In this document: positions 8,192-16,579 of the stretch, piece after piece
Numbering within the stretch: position 1 is the first letter of the stretch
Layout: every line of letters starts with the position of its first letter
DNA from: CAZLYX01 sp964563885
Lineage (GTDB): Bacteria; Pseudomonadota; Gammaproteobacteria; Burkholderiales; Neisseriaceae
Assembly (NCBI GenBank): GCA_964563885.1
Contig: CAZLYX010000010.1
Span: forward strand, 1 to 50,796
Direction: 5' to 3'
Length of the DNA: 50,796 nt
Notes under the pieces: generated by a model
What the model saw: the letters and a program-made list of their open reading frames with translations, nothing else
The model's database searches: none
Told to the model about the DNA's origin: nothing
Made by a program: the position numbers and the translations under genes

Positions 8192-8974
8192 TTAAAACAA
8201 AGTATTAACAGCGGCTTCAATATCATCGGCGCGCATAAAAATTTCGCCGATTAGAAAGGTATGTACGCCATTTTTTTGCATGAAATCCACATCTTTTTTG
8301 CTGCTGATGCCGCTTTCGGTGACCACAGTTTTACCGCCAAGTTGTGGTAGTAACGCTAAAGTGTGTTCTAGTGATACCTCAAAAGTGCGCAAATCGCGGT
8401 TGTTGACGCCTATTAGCGGTGTGGTGAGGTTGCGGCATTTTTCCAACTCAGAGGCATCGTGTAGCTCAAGTAAAACCGTCATTCCCAGTTTGTGGGCAAT
8501 GCGTTCAAAGTGCTCCATTTGTGTTGCTTCTAATGCAGCAGCAATCAGCAAAATAGCGTCTGCGCCCCAAGCACGCGATTGGTAGACTTGGTATTCGTCG
8601 ATGATGAAATCTTTACGTAATATGGGCAGTTTTATTGCGGCTTTGGCTTGTTGAAGATGCTCAGGGGCGCCTTGGAAATATTGCGAGTCGGTAAGTACAG
8701 ATAAACAAGCCGCCCCAGCACGTGCGTAGGCTCGGGCAATATTTGCAGGGTTGAAATCCTCACGGATTAAGCCTTTGCTGGGGCTGGCTTTTTTTATCTC
8801 GGCAATGATGGCAGGCTTATCAGCATCGTGTTTAGCTTGGATAGCAGCCAAAAAATCACGCGGCGGTTCTGCATCAGCAGCGAGTTGTTTTATTTCAACT
8901 AAAGAAATAGTAGCTTGCGCTGTGGCCACTTCTTCGACTTTAGTGGCGAGAATTTTATTGAGAATATCAGTCAT
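8192..8974 (-). CDS. trpC: Indole-3-glycerol phosphate synthase
   Basis: Catalyses ring closure of CdRP to indole-3-glycerol phosphate in tryptophan synthesis; cytoplasmic TIM-barrel, here a stand-alone 260-residue enzyme with no TrpF domain. Motifs include IAEIKKASPSKG, SVLTDSQYFQG, LPILRKDFIIDEYQ, GVNNRDLRTFEV and VTESGI, covering the catalytic Lys and Glu residues. I start at the ATG at 8972-8974 (MTDILNKILATK). The frame is open upstream to 9067, but those residues lie across the end of the neighbouring gene and have no family match. No other trp genes are present. Confidence 0.95.
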   Translation of the reverse strand: MTDILNKILATKVEEVATAQATISLVEIKQLAADAEPPRDFLAAIQAKHDADKPAIIAEIKKASPSKGLIREDFNPANIARAYARAGAACLSVLTDSQYFQGAPEHLQQAKAAIKLPILRKDFIIDEYQVYQSRAWGADAILLIAAALEATQMEHFERIAHKLGMTVLLELHDASELEKCRNLTTPLIGVNNRDLRTFEVSLEHTLALLPQLGGKTVVTESGISSKKDVDFMQKNGVHTFLIGEIFMRADDIEAAVNTLF

Positions 8975-9027
8975 AGTGGCAGCTTTCAAAACGGGAATGA
9001 TGATTATAACAAAATGGTGCGCTTGCG

Positions 9028-9639
9028 CTATAGGCGCGGTAGGGCTAAGGCTATGCGGTGCGCCCATAAGCGCAATGCATAGCCGCTCCAGAGTAGGAGG
9101 TTGAGGCTGATTGCGTTAATCCAATCGAAGTGGTGGAGCATAAACATGAATAAGCCAACGATGACAGAAACGGTGCCGTAGAAATCTTTACGTAAAATCA
9201 TCGGAATATCATTCACCATTACATCACGTACAATACCACCACCAACGGCTGTGACAAAACCCAGTGAAACGACACCGAATAGATTTAAATCTAAAGCCAA
9301 GCCTATTTGGACACCTGTAATAGTGAAGGCAACTAGCCCGAGCGAATCAGTCAGCAAAAATAAAGTAGCCAGGAATCTTTGTTGTTGGTATTGCACCTTC
9401 AGTAGCCCACACAGCAATAAGGTAATGAAGATGGTGATAAGTGCATCGTTTTGGGTGAACACCAATGGCGTGCGCCCAACCATGACGTCTCGCATCAGAC
9501 CACCGCCGATGGCCGTGAGCAATGAGGTGATTAAAACGCCAAGGACATCCAAGCGTTTGCGCACGCCGACCAAATATCCTGAAAGGGTGAAGGCGGCAGT
9601 GCCGATGATGTTGATGATTTCAGGAGCAGAGGCATTCAT
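9028..9639 (-). CDS. TRIC/YicG-family (UPF0126) membrane protein
   Basis: Inner-membrane protein of 203 residues with about seven hydrophobic segments and two copies of the family repeat. The glycine-rich motif occurs twice: TAIGGGLMRDVMVGRTPLV in the first half and TAVGGGIVRDVMVNDIPMIL in the second. This duplicated three-helix architecture is that of prokaryotic trimeric intracellular cation channel homologues; glycine export or potassium conductance has been proposed for relatives, so substrate is left open. Length is typical. trpC starts 53 bases downstream on the same strand and may be co-transcribed. Confidence 0.88.
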   Translation of the reverse strand: MNASAPEIINIIGTAAFTLSGYLVGVRKRLDVLGVLITSLLTAIGGGLMRDVMVGRTPLVFTQNDALITIFITLLLCGLLKVQYQQQRFLATLFLLTDSLGLVAFTITGVQIGLALDLNLFGVVSLGFVTAVGGGIVRDVMVNDIPMILRKDFYGTVSVIVGLFMFMLHHFDWINAISLNLLLWSGYALRLWAHRIALALPRL

Positions 9640-9815
9640 ATTTCAGATAATTAACGCAAAGATGTCAATTATAGCGTGCAAAGGCACTGCTGTCTTGAGG
9701 GTGGTAAGTAACTTTCGTGGTGATACTTATGATCAAGACAAACAGCACTGTGCTTGAAAAGCGTTGTATCAGAGTGAGTTAGGACGATTGGCCAACCTAT
9801 AATAATATCTGATGC

Positions 9816-9866
9816 ATGAGGCTACCTGAAAGCAAATAGATAAATTTTATGTTCAGGTAGCCTTAA
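9816..9866. terminator. DUS-pair hairpin downstream of dsbD
   Basis: Exact DUS at 9819-9830 and its inverted copy at 9852-9863 with a 21-base loop, just after the dsbD stop. The T-run on the minus-strand side is short, so termination strength is uncertain. Confidence 0.6.
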
Positions 9867-9877
9867 AACCAGCGCGT

Positions 9878-11662
9878 TTAACGGTTGTCTTGATACCAAC
9901 GAATAAATGCATCGGGCTTTACAAAGCCCAATAAAGCTTCGCTGAGGCGACCGTCGGCATGAATAACGAATATACCTGGTGGCCCAAATAAACCATATTC
10001 TTTTAATAGTGCTTGATGTTCTGGCGTGTTGGTGGTGACATCGGCTTTAAAAAAGCGCTGCATATTCACTTCTGCCTGAACTTCAGGTTGGTTGAGCGTA
10101 TAAGCTGCCATCTCTTTGCATGACACACACCAATCAGCATAAAAGTCTAAAACAATAGGCTGGCTTGGATCAGCTTCTAAGGCACTTACCATCGCTTGTT
10201 TAAGTTGAGTGACATCAGTGTATACATGCTCTGGTTTGTAGGTGTCAGCAGTAGAGGATGTGAGGGTTAGAAAGCGATGAAGATTGGTGGTTTCTTTCAT
10301 CACGCTGTAATAAGCAAACCAAGTGCCTGCGAGCAGTAAAAATATCCCCAGTAACATGCTGGTAAACTTCATGGCGCCGCGAAACTGTGAAGCTTTAGCC
10401 AATAGCATACCCGCTGGAATAATCATTAAGAGGCTGTAGAGCGCTACGGTTAACTCATAGGGCAAAAACGGGGTTGCTAAATAGACCGCCACTGCCAACA
10501 GAATAAAGCCAAAAGCATATTTAATCCCATTCATCCATGCGCCTGCCTTAGGCAGTATATGGCCACCAAAGGTGCCAATGAGCACCAATGGCACACCTGT
10601 GCCTAAGGCCAGCATATACAGCGCCAGCCCGCCAAGCGTTGCATCGCCCGTTTGGCCAATATAACCAAGCGCAAAAGCCAACGGCGGGGCAACACACGGG
10701 CCGATAATTAATGCAGACAACATGCCCATCACAAACACCGAAGCGATTTTACCGCCTGAAAGTTTGCTGCTTTGCTGTTGAAAATAACTTTGGATAACGC
10801 TAGGCAGTTGCAGGCTGAATACACCAAACATTGATAAAGCGAGCACCACCATCACCACTGCTGCGGCTAAAACCACCCATGGTTGTTGTAACCACACCGT
10901 TAGTAATGCGCCGGTAACACCCGCAATCACGCCTACCACGGTATAAGTAAGCGCCAAGCCTTGTACATAAATCATCGATAACGCAAAGGCGCGGGTTTTA
11001 GTGGTACCTTTATCAGAGACGACAATGCTCGACACAATCGGCAGCAATGGATACATACAGGCGGTAAAGCTTAGGCCAATACCTGCGAGAAAAAACGCCA
11101 ATAAATTGGCGTTGAGCGTATCCCAAGACAGCTTAAAGCGACTGCTGTCTTTACTGGGCTGTGGAGAGGATGAGCCGTTAGGAGACGGAGAGAGGAATAA
11201 GTCTTTCCCACTTTTAGGCACCTCAGTTTGATAAAGACCACTGTCAGTTATTTCAAATTCTTGAGTGGACGGCGGATAACACACACCCACTTCAGCGCAA
11301 CCTTGATAATTGAGCGTCAGTTTATAAGCACTTTTAACAGGCTTTTGATAAGGCCACACTACTTGAGCGGCACGATGATAAACGATTTGCTTGCCGAAAA
11401 ACTCATCATTTATTTCTTCACCTGTACTGAATGTCGGTGCTGAAAGTACAACACCGTTATCTGTGTCAGCACTGATTTTCTGCTGATATAAGTAATAGCC
11501 ATCGGCTACCGAAAATTGTACAGAAATCCCTTCGTCAGTGACATTGACTTGTGGCACAAACGCTTGCTCTGGCGGCAATAATTTAGATGCATCAAGAGCA
11601 AAAGCAGCACTAAAGCTGAATAGTAGGGCAAAGAAGTAAAGAAGTTTTTTCATGGCTATCAT
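9878..11662 (-). CDS. dsbD: Thiol:disulfide interchange protein DsbD
   Basis: Inner-membrane protein of 594 residues that passes electrons from cytoplasmic thioredoxin to the periplasm for disulfide isomerisation and cytochrome c maturation. A signal peptide (KKLLYFFALLFSFSAAFA) leads the N-terminal periplasmic domain with its redox cysteines at 122 and 128 (GCAEVGVC). The membrane domain carries the two reactive cysteines in SFTACMYPLLPI and GPCVAPPLAF. The C-terminal thioredoxin-like domain has WCVSC (Cys512/515). All six cysteines are intact. Two Met codons (1 and 4) are close; KKLLYF after the second is the more typical start. The dsbB gene is 25 kb away. Confidence 0.96.
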   Translation of the reverse strand: MIAMKKLLYFFALLFSFSAAFALDASKLLPPEQAFVPQVNVTDEGISVQFSVADGYYLYQQKISADTDNGVVLSAPTFSTGEEINDEFFGKQIVYHRAAQVVWPYQKPVKSAYKLTLNYQGCAEVGVCYPPSTQEFEITDSGLYQTEVPKSGKDLFLSPSPNGSSSPQPSKDSSRFKLSWDTLNANLLAFFLAGIGLSFTACMYPLLPIVSSIVVSDKGTTKTRAFALSMIYVQGLALTYTVVGVIAGVTGALLTVWLQQPWVVLAAAVVMVVLALSMFGVFSLQLPSVIQSYFQQQSSKLSGGKIASVFVMGMLSALIIGPCVAPPLAFALGYIGQTGDATLGGLALYMLALGTGVPLVLIGTFGGHILPKAGAWMNGIKYAFGFILLAVAVYLATPFLPYELTVALYSLLMIIPAGMLLAKASQFRGAMKFTSMLLGIFLLLAGTWFAYYSVMKETTNLHRFLTLTSSTADTYKPEHVYTDVTQLKQAMVSALEADPSQPIVLDFYADWCVSCKEMAAYTLNQPEVQAEVNMQRFFKADVTTNTPEHQALLKEYGLFGPPGIFVIHADGRLSEALLGFVKPDAFIRWYQDNR

Positions 11663-11795
11663 ATGTTTTGATTAAATTTAGGTTCGGATGAATGCGTATG
11701 AATTCAAAGGGCACAAGGTTAACATATTTTGATTTGCCGCTCGGTTAGAGGGTGTAAAGCTACGTGGCGAGTTGTAATACAAACATACGGTATTT

Positions 11796-11826
11796 ATGCC
11801 ATCTGATGATAAGTTTCAGATGGCAT
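11796..11826. repeat. Inverted pair of a Neisseria-type DUS (ATGCCATCTGAA)
   Basis: ATGCCATCTGAT at 11796-11807 and the complement of ATGCCATCTGAA at 11815-11826 form a hairpin. The right arm differs from the canonical Neisseria ATGCCGTCTGAA in one base and is clearly unlike the AGGCTACCTGAA used everywhere else in the window. It lies 20 bases from an assembly gap. Confidence 0.75.
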
Positions 11827-11847
11827 GATTGGATTATTGCTTTATAT

Positions 11848-11947
11848 NNNNNNNNNNNNNNNNNNNNNNNNNNNNNNNNNNNNNNNNNNNNNNNNNNNNN
11901 NNNNNNNNNNNNNNNNNNNNNNNNNNNNNNNNNNNNNNNNNNNNNNN
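11848..11947. other. Assembly gap (100 N) inside hpnC, probably a real gap
   Basis: The two flanks share no sequence, unlike the other two gaps. The downstream part of hpnC (about 70-90 residues by family length) does not reappear between the gap and dsbD, so the missing DNA is probably longer than 100 bases. Confidence 0.85.
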
Positions 11948-12519
11948 TCAGCTTTACCTTCAGCTATTTGTGCTTCAGTGATGTTGAATTTGGCTAAATC
12001 ATCTTGTGGAATATAAACACGTCCTTTTTGCCAATCTACCGCTACATCTTGCCAAAAGTTAATCAGTTGCAATGCAGTGCATATACCATCGCTTTGCGCC
12101 AAGCTGCGGCTATCTGTTTCGCCATAAATGTGTAATAAAATACGGCCAATTGGATTAGCAGATCGGCGGGCGTAATCGATTAATTCACCAAAGTTTTCAT
12201 AGCGGGTTTTGACCACATCTTGGCGAAAAGCGGAGAGCAGATCATAAAACGGTTGTAACGGTAATTGGAATGGCTTAATGGCTTCCTTATGTAAACGCTG
12301 CATCAGTGCAGACCGTGGCTCTTGGTTGGCACCGATAATATTTAACTCAGCATTTAACTCATCGAGCTGATGTAAACGCTCATCATTGCTAGCGTTGCCC
12401 TCATCGGCAATGTCATCGGCGTGGCGTGCAAACGCATAAACTGCGTGTATGGGTTTGCGAAATCGGCGTGGCAACATCAGCGAGCCGACAGGAAAATTTT
12501 CGTAGTGACCTACGGACAT
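11948..12519 (-). CDS. hpnC: Squalene/phytoene synthase family protein, HpnC-type (partial, cut by gap)
   Basis: N-terminal 190 residues of an isoprenyl-diphosphate condensing enzyme of the trans-isoprenyl synthase fold. HYENFPVGSLMLPRRFRKP and VYAFARHADDIADEG (first Asp-rich motif) match HpnC, which acts with HpnD and HpnE in making squalene for hopanoids; the second Asp motif is NFWQDVAVDWQKGRVYIPQ. I start at the second Met (12517-12519), because AAAGGAA lies 8 bases before it. The C-terminal part is lost in the N gap. hpnD and hpnE are not visible; they may lie in missing sequence or elsewhere. Upstream are a DUS and the fpr gene on the same strand. Confidence 0.85.
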
Positions 12520-12560
12520 GAGGTGGTTTCCTTTGAGTGGCATAAAACATGAAAATAGGT

Positions 12561-12572
12561 TTCAGGTAGCCT
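12561..12572 (-). repeat. Single exact DUS between fpr and hpnC
   Basis: Lone reverse-strand copy in the short gap between two co-oriented genes; no paired arm. Confidence 0.85.
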
Positions 12573-12600
12573 TTGGGTAATATGAATGTTTAATAATAAG

Positions 12601-13377
12601 TTAAAAGCCATTTTCCATCATAATATGACCAGGTATGCGATTGCGGTGCATGGCAAACCCTAAATCAAGCAAAGCTTGAAATGTGTCTTTTACCATTGCT
12701 GGGTTGCCACAAATCATAAAACGGCTGTTGGCGGCTGTAAACGGCAAATCGAGCACCGCTGATAATTCACCACTGCTGAGCAGCTCGGGCAAACGCTTAT
12801 TAAGTGCGCCTGCTGTTTGTTCACGAGTAGTGACGGGAATAAAGGTTAATTTGTCGACATATTCTTCAATCAACGGATGCTCTTTTAGATCAGCTATTTG
12901 TTGGTTGAAAATTAATTCATTTGCATAAGATACTGAATGTACTAGCACCAAACGCTCAAAACGTTGCCATATTTCGGGCTGCTGCAATACCGATAGAAAC
13001 GGCGCAATGCCAGAGCCAGTACAGAGCATGATTAAATCTTTGCCATCTGGGAAACGCTCGGGCAGTAAAAAGCCAGTAGCAGTTTTATCCAGCAATACTT
13101 TATCGCCAGTTTGCATTGTCGCCAGTTTATTGCTCATTGGCCCGTCTTCAATTAAAACGGCAAAGTATTCAAGGGTTTCAGCATATTCGGCCGACACCAC
13201 CGAATAGGCGCGCCAAATAAAGCCTTCGCCTTCATGAAACCCTAAGCGTGAAAACTGGCCAGCAGCAAAGCGATAGCTGTCTGGACGTGTGATGGCAAAA
13301 GTCATTAATTTTGGAGTGTGTTGATTAATCCACAATACTGTTTCTTCAGTATATTTGGCTTCGGGTGAGGCGGCCAT
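12601..13377 (-). CDS. fpr: Ferredoxin/flavodoxin-NADP(+) reductase
   Basis: FAD enzyme that exchanges electrons between NADPH and ferredoxin or flavodoxin in the cytoplasm. The 258-residue length equals the usual bacterial FPR. The FAD-binding motif is WRAYSVVSAEY, the NADP phosphate-binding stretch is MLCTGSGIAPFLSVL, and ICGNPAMV is the later nucleotide motif. The start at 13375-13377 (MAASPEAKYTEE) is chosen because AAAGGAG lies 5 bases upstream; the frame runs 12 codons further without support. It is co-oriented with hpnC. Linked roles include oxidative defence and Fe-S or isoprenoid enzymes that need reduced flavodoxin. Confidence 0.93.
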   Translation of the reverse strand: MAASPEAKYTEETVLWINQHTPKLMTFAITRPDSYRFAAGQFSRLGFHEGEGFIWRAYSVVSAEYAETLEYFAVLIEDGPMSNKLATMQTGDKVLLDKTATGFLLPERFPDGKDLIMLCTGSGIAPFLSVLQQPEIWQRFERLVLVHSVSYANELIFNQQIADLKEHPLIEEYVDKLTFIPVTTREQTAGALNKRLPELLSSGELSAVLDLPFTAANSRFMICGNPAMVKDTFQALLDLGFAMHRNRIPGHIMMENGF

Positions 13378-13492
13378 ATGCGCTCCTTTATCTTTTTTAT
13401 ATTTATTAAACAAAAGTGCAAATCAAAGTAGTCTTTATTCTGAGGCAAGATACCCATAAGGTAAAGAGTTTATACCCGCAAAGTTTACAAGG

Positions 13493-14221
13493 TTAGGGAA
13501 TATTATGGCGGGCAGTTTTTAAACGAATATGGTTGAGTGTGGTGATGTTGTCCAATTGAAAGTGGGCTTCTTGCCACGTGCCACCATTTAAGTGACGGTA
13601 GCGCAAATGATAGGGCTGTTGGTCTAAATTAAATAATGTAAAATCAGCATGTTGTGAGATGTAAAAAGTACGTAACGCTTTGGTTTTTGCGTTGCGGCGC
13701 AGCTCTACCCAAACCGCCGAAGTATTGTTTAAATTATCAATCTTTGCCATGCCGTTTCCTGCTTGATTGATGATGGGGTGGCCGCTTAAATATTGCGAAT
13801 AAGGTGGCCAACTTTCTGCATTGGCAGGTGGCGCAATGATGTCGGCATGATTACGGAGATATTGAGTCCATAGCCCTGCTGCTACCAAACCCAACGCGAT
13901 GACTGCGAACCACAACAAGGTACTAAAGCGAAACAGCTTAGCTCGGTGCGGCTTAGGTGGGTAGGGCGCAGATAAAGACGCAGAATCGATTTTTTGCGTG
14001 GCAATCCATTCATCGTGCTCGCGGCGTTTAGCTGGATTGGACAGTACTTTATAAGAGGCATTAATTAAACTCATGATGCGGTGTGCATCGACATTGTCAG
14101 TATTGTGATCGGGGTGGTATTTTTTACAGAGCGAACGATACGCCGCACGGATGACTTCAATCGGAGCATCGGGTGCGACTTTTAAATTATCGTAATGGGT
14201 ATGAATCTTTTTATACATCAT
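13493..14221 (-). CDS. Membrane-anchored J-domain protein
   Basis: 242-residue protein with an N-terminal DnaJ domain (residues 5-70: THYDNLKVAPDAPIEVIRA, KKYHPDHNTD with the essential HPD, and SYKVLSNPAKRREHDEW). One membrane helix follows at about residues 98-120 (LLWFAVIALGLVAAGLW), then about 120 residues predicted to be periplasmic, with aromatic-rich beta-like sequence (PYHLRYRHLNGGTWQEAHF) but no recognised domain. The J-domain should stimulate a cytoplasmic DnaK; there is no zinc-finger or client domain, so it is not DnaJ itself. Similar J-domain membrane proteins occur in Neisseria. Function beyond Hsp70 recruitment is unknown. Confidence 0.8.
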   Translation of the reverse strand: MMYKKIHTHYDNLKVAPDAPIEVIRAAYRSLCKKYHPDHNTDNVDAHRIMSLINASYKVLSNPAKRREHDEWIATQKIDSASLSAPYPPKPHRAKLFRFSTLLWFAVIALGLVAAGLWTQYLRNHADIIAPPANAESWPPYSQYLSGHPIINQAGNGMAKIDNLNNTSAVWVELRRNAKTKALRTFYISQHADFTLFNLDQQPYHLRYRHLNGGTWQEAHFQLDNITTLNHIRLKTARHNIP

Positions 14222-14311
14222 CGCCCTGCAGTTGGGGGGTAAAACCTTTATTATAAGCTTAAATCGATTAATGATTAGCGCTGGTGTTGTGGGTGGTGGT
14301 TTTAATTGCTG

Positions 14312-14323
14312 AGGCTACCTGAA
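14312..14323 (+). repeat. Single exact DUS before sdaA
   Basis: Lone copy in the divergent J-domain gene / sdaA intergenic region; a second, degenerate half (CAGCTAGCCT) follows near 14382. Confidence 0.8.
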
Positions 14324-14410
14324 AAATATTATTACACATTATAAAATATAGATTGTTTTAAGCTTTATCGCGGCATTGCGTTCAGCTAGCCTTTGCTTGA
14401 GTTAAGTTGA

Positions 14411-14440
14411 TTGTTTGATTGATGGTTTTAACCGTATGAT
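14411..14440 (+). promoter_or_regulatory. Candidate promoter of sdaA
   Basis: TTGTTT at 14411-14416 and TATGAT at 14435-14440, 18 bases apart, end 34 bases before the start codon. Confidence 0.35.
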
Positions 14441-14474
14441 AGCCACCAGAGCAATAATATTGAGGAGCGTTATC

Positions 14475-15875
14475 ATGATCAGCATTTTCGATATTTTCAA
14501 AATTGGATTAGGCCCGTCTAGCTCGCATACGGTTGGGCCAATGAAAGCAGCTGCGGCTTTTTCAGGTAGCCTAATTGAGCAAAACTTGTTAGATAAAACG
14601 GCACGATTAGCAGTAGAAGTATATGGCTCATTGGCGTTAACCGGCTTGGGGCATGCCACCTTTGACGCATTGTTGTTGGGTTTAGAAGGCAGTTTGCCAC
14701 ACAGTATAGAACTGACAGAAATACCCGCGCGGCTGGAGCGGATTAATCATGCGGGTCAATTGCATATTGGTTCGCATATATTGCCCTTTGAGGTGGCGCG
14801 TGATTTAGTGGTGCGCACTGAAGAGAGTTTGCCCAAACATCCAAACGGCTTGCGCTTCACTGCATATGATGTAGATGAACAGGCTTTGTTAGCCGAAATA
14901 TATTATTCAGTAGGCGGTGGTTTTATTGTTACCGAAGCTGAATTTGGTTGTGTACAAGCAGATGCGGTAACAGTGCCTTATCCATTTGCCAGCGGGGCAG
15001 AGCTGTTGCAACAATGCGCGAGCCATGATTTGACCATTGCCCAGCTGGTGTTGGCCAACGAAATGGCGCTCACCAATGAAGATGAAACGGCTGTTCGCCG
15101 ACACACCGCTTTTATTGCGGAAACGATGGAGCAGAGCATTGAGCGCGGGTTGAATCAACAAGGTGTATTACCTGGCGGGCTAAACGTGCGCCGCCGCGCG
15201 CCGTTGTTAGCAGAAAAATTACGCGCATTGCGCAAAACTGAAATCATTAATACTCAATTATGGCCAATGGTTTATGCAATGGCGGTCAACGAAGAAAACG
15301 CCGCTGGCGGCCGGGTGGTGACTGCGCCAACCAATGGTGCAGCAGGCATTATTCCAGCAGTGATACATTATTATCGTAAATTTAATCCACATGCAACACA
15401 GGCTTGTGTGGAAGATTTTTTACTCACTGCTGGCGCTATTGGCATTTTATACAAAACCAATGCATCTATTTCTGGCGCCGACGTGGGCTGTCAAGGCGAG
15501 GTAGGCGTGGCTTGCTCGATGGCTGCTGGCGCTTATGCGGCCATCATTGGCGGCACGCCATTGCAAGTGGCAAATGCAGCAGAAATGGCAATGGAGCATC
15601 ACTTGGGATTAACCTGTGATCCGATAGCAGGCTTGGTGCAAGTGCCGTGCATAGAACGCAACGGCATTGCCGCAGAAAAAGCTTTAAAATTGGGTGCGCT
15701 GGCATTGTTAGAAGATGGTGAAAACAAACAAGTGAGCTTAGATATGGTGATTGAAACCATGCTGCAAACAGGCCGAGACATGAAGTCTACCTATAAAGAA
15801 ACTTCATTGGCTGGCTTGGCAGCAGTGGTCAAACAAAAAGCGGTGCCGATATCAGTACGGGTGGTGGAATGTTGA
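14475..15875 (+). CDS. sdaA: L-serine dehydratase (iron-sulfur, single chain)
   Basis: Deaminates L-serine to pyruvate and ammonia in the cytoplasm, using an oxygen-labile [4Fe-4S] cluster. 466 residues with the beta domain first (SIFDIFKIGLGPSSSHTVGPM) and the alpha domain after residue 180. Cluster-type cysteines are in GADVGCQGEVGVACSMAAGA and LGLTCDPIAGLVQVPCIERN. The start at 14475 (MISIFDIF) has GAGGAG 7-8 bases upstream; the open frame back to 14415 is not supported. A DUS is embedded in the reading frame at 14561-14572 (encoding part of FSGSL), showing that DUS copies are tolerated in coding DNA. Monocistronic, ended by a DUS-pair terminator. Confidence 0.96.
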   Translation: MISIFDIFKIGLGPSSSHTVGPMKAAAAFSGSLIEQNLLDKTARLAVEVYGSLALTGLGHATFDALLLGLEGSLPHSIELTEIPARLERINHAGQLHIGSHILPFEVARDLVVRTEESLPKHPNGLRFTAYDVDEQALLAEIYYSVGGGFIVTEAEFGCVQADAVTVPYPFASGAELLQQCASHDLTIAQLVLANEMALTNEDETAVRRHTAFIAETMEQSIERGLNQQGVLPGGLNVRRRAPLLAEKLRALRKTEIINTQLWPMVYAMAVNEENAAGGRVVTAPTNGAAGIIPAVIHYYRKFNPHATQACVEDFLLTAGAIGILYKTNASISGADVGCQGEVGVACSMAAGAYAAIIGGTPLQVANAAEMAMEHHLGLTCDPIAGLVQVPCIERNGIAAEKALKLGALALLEDGENKQVSLDMVIETMLQTGRDMKSTYKETSLAGLAAVVKQKAVPISVRVVEC

Positions 15876-15921
15876 TGTGTTTTATAAAATAAATCACCTT
15901 AACCCGTTCATTTAATCAATC

Positions 15922-15966
15922 AAAAGGCTACCTGAAACACGTTTATTTGTTTCAGGTAGCCTTTTA
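15922..15966. terminator. DUS-pair terminator behind sdaA
   Basis: Exact DUS at 15925-15936 and inverted copy at 15951-15962 with AAAA/TTTT ends, between the convergent sdaA and ychJ-like genes. Confidence 0.85.
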
Positions 15967-15984
15967 GTATTAATCAATCAAGTT

Positions 15985-16461
15985 TTAACTGTGTAGTAAT
16001 GAGCCGCAGCAGTGTTTGAATTTTTTACTTGAACCACAAATACAAGCTTGTTTCATTGTGGGCAGCGCTACGGTTGGATCAATAAAATACCAGCGTTGTG
16101 CTATTTGAACAAACGCCGATAATTCACAATGATATTGCAGACCTTCAGCAGTGTTAAACTTGGCTTTAAATTCAACCTGCGCATGAATTTTGCCAACGTT
16201 TGGTAGGTGCTGTAATACCGTTAAGCCCAGCCATTGAGTTTCATGGCTCCATTGCAATAAATCGTTGCCATTCAATAAAGGCTGTTGCGCTGGCACCGTG
16301 GTGGCGATAATGTAATCAATGTTGTGCAACGCAAAAGCACAATAGCGTGAGCGCATTAATGCTTCGGCAGTTTCAGGTAGCCTATGTTGGCTGTGGAAAA
16401 CTTGGCAAAATTCGTTATAGCTATGACCAGATTGACAAGGGCATGGATCGGTAGGATTCAT
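15985..16461 (-). CDS. YchJ-family SEC-C motif protein
   Basis: 158-residue cytoplasmic protein of the YchJ/UPF0225 family. SEC-C zinc-binding motifs sit at both ends: DPCPCQSGHSYNEFC at residues 5-19 and CICGSSKKFKHCCG near the C-terminus; between them lies an NTF2-like middle domain (ALMRSRYCAFALHNIDYIIATT). SEC-C motifs bind zinc and often mediate contacts with SecB or ribosomes in SecA, but the role of YchJ proteins is not established. Length is normal. A reverse-strand DUS (16372-16383) lies in the coding sequence near residues 27-31 (LPETAE). Confidence 0.85.
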   Translation of the reverse strand: MNPTDPCPCQSGHSYNEFCQVFHSQHRLPETAEALMRSRYCAFALHNIDYIIATTVPAQQPLLNGNDLLQWSHETQWLGLTVLQHLPNVGKIHAQVEFKAKFNTAEGLQYHCELSAFVQIAQRWYFIDPTVALPTMKQACICGSSKKFKHCCGSLLHS

Positions 16462-16579
16462 ATAAACGGCGCAAAATAGATAATAAAGCGCTGATTATAA
16501 CGCTGTTTGCAGCCTGATATTTGCGCCTATAGAGGTTTGATTTTAAACTGCACGCTGATGATGATTACGAAAGTTTATT

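Noticed and set aside
8975..9067. N-terminal extension of trpC
   Set aside because: The extra 31 residues overlap the end of the upstream gene and lack family similarity; the internal ATG fits the normal start.
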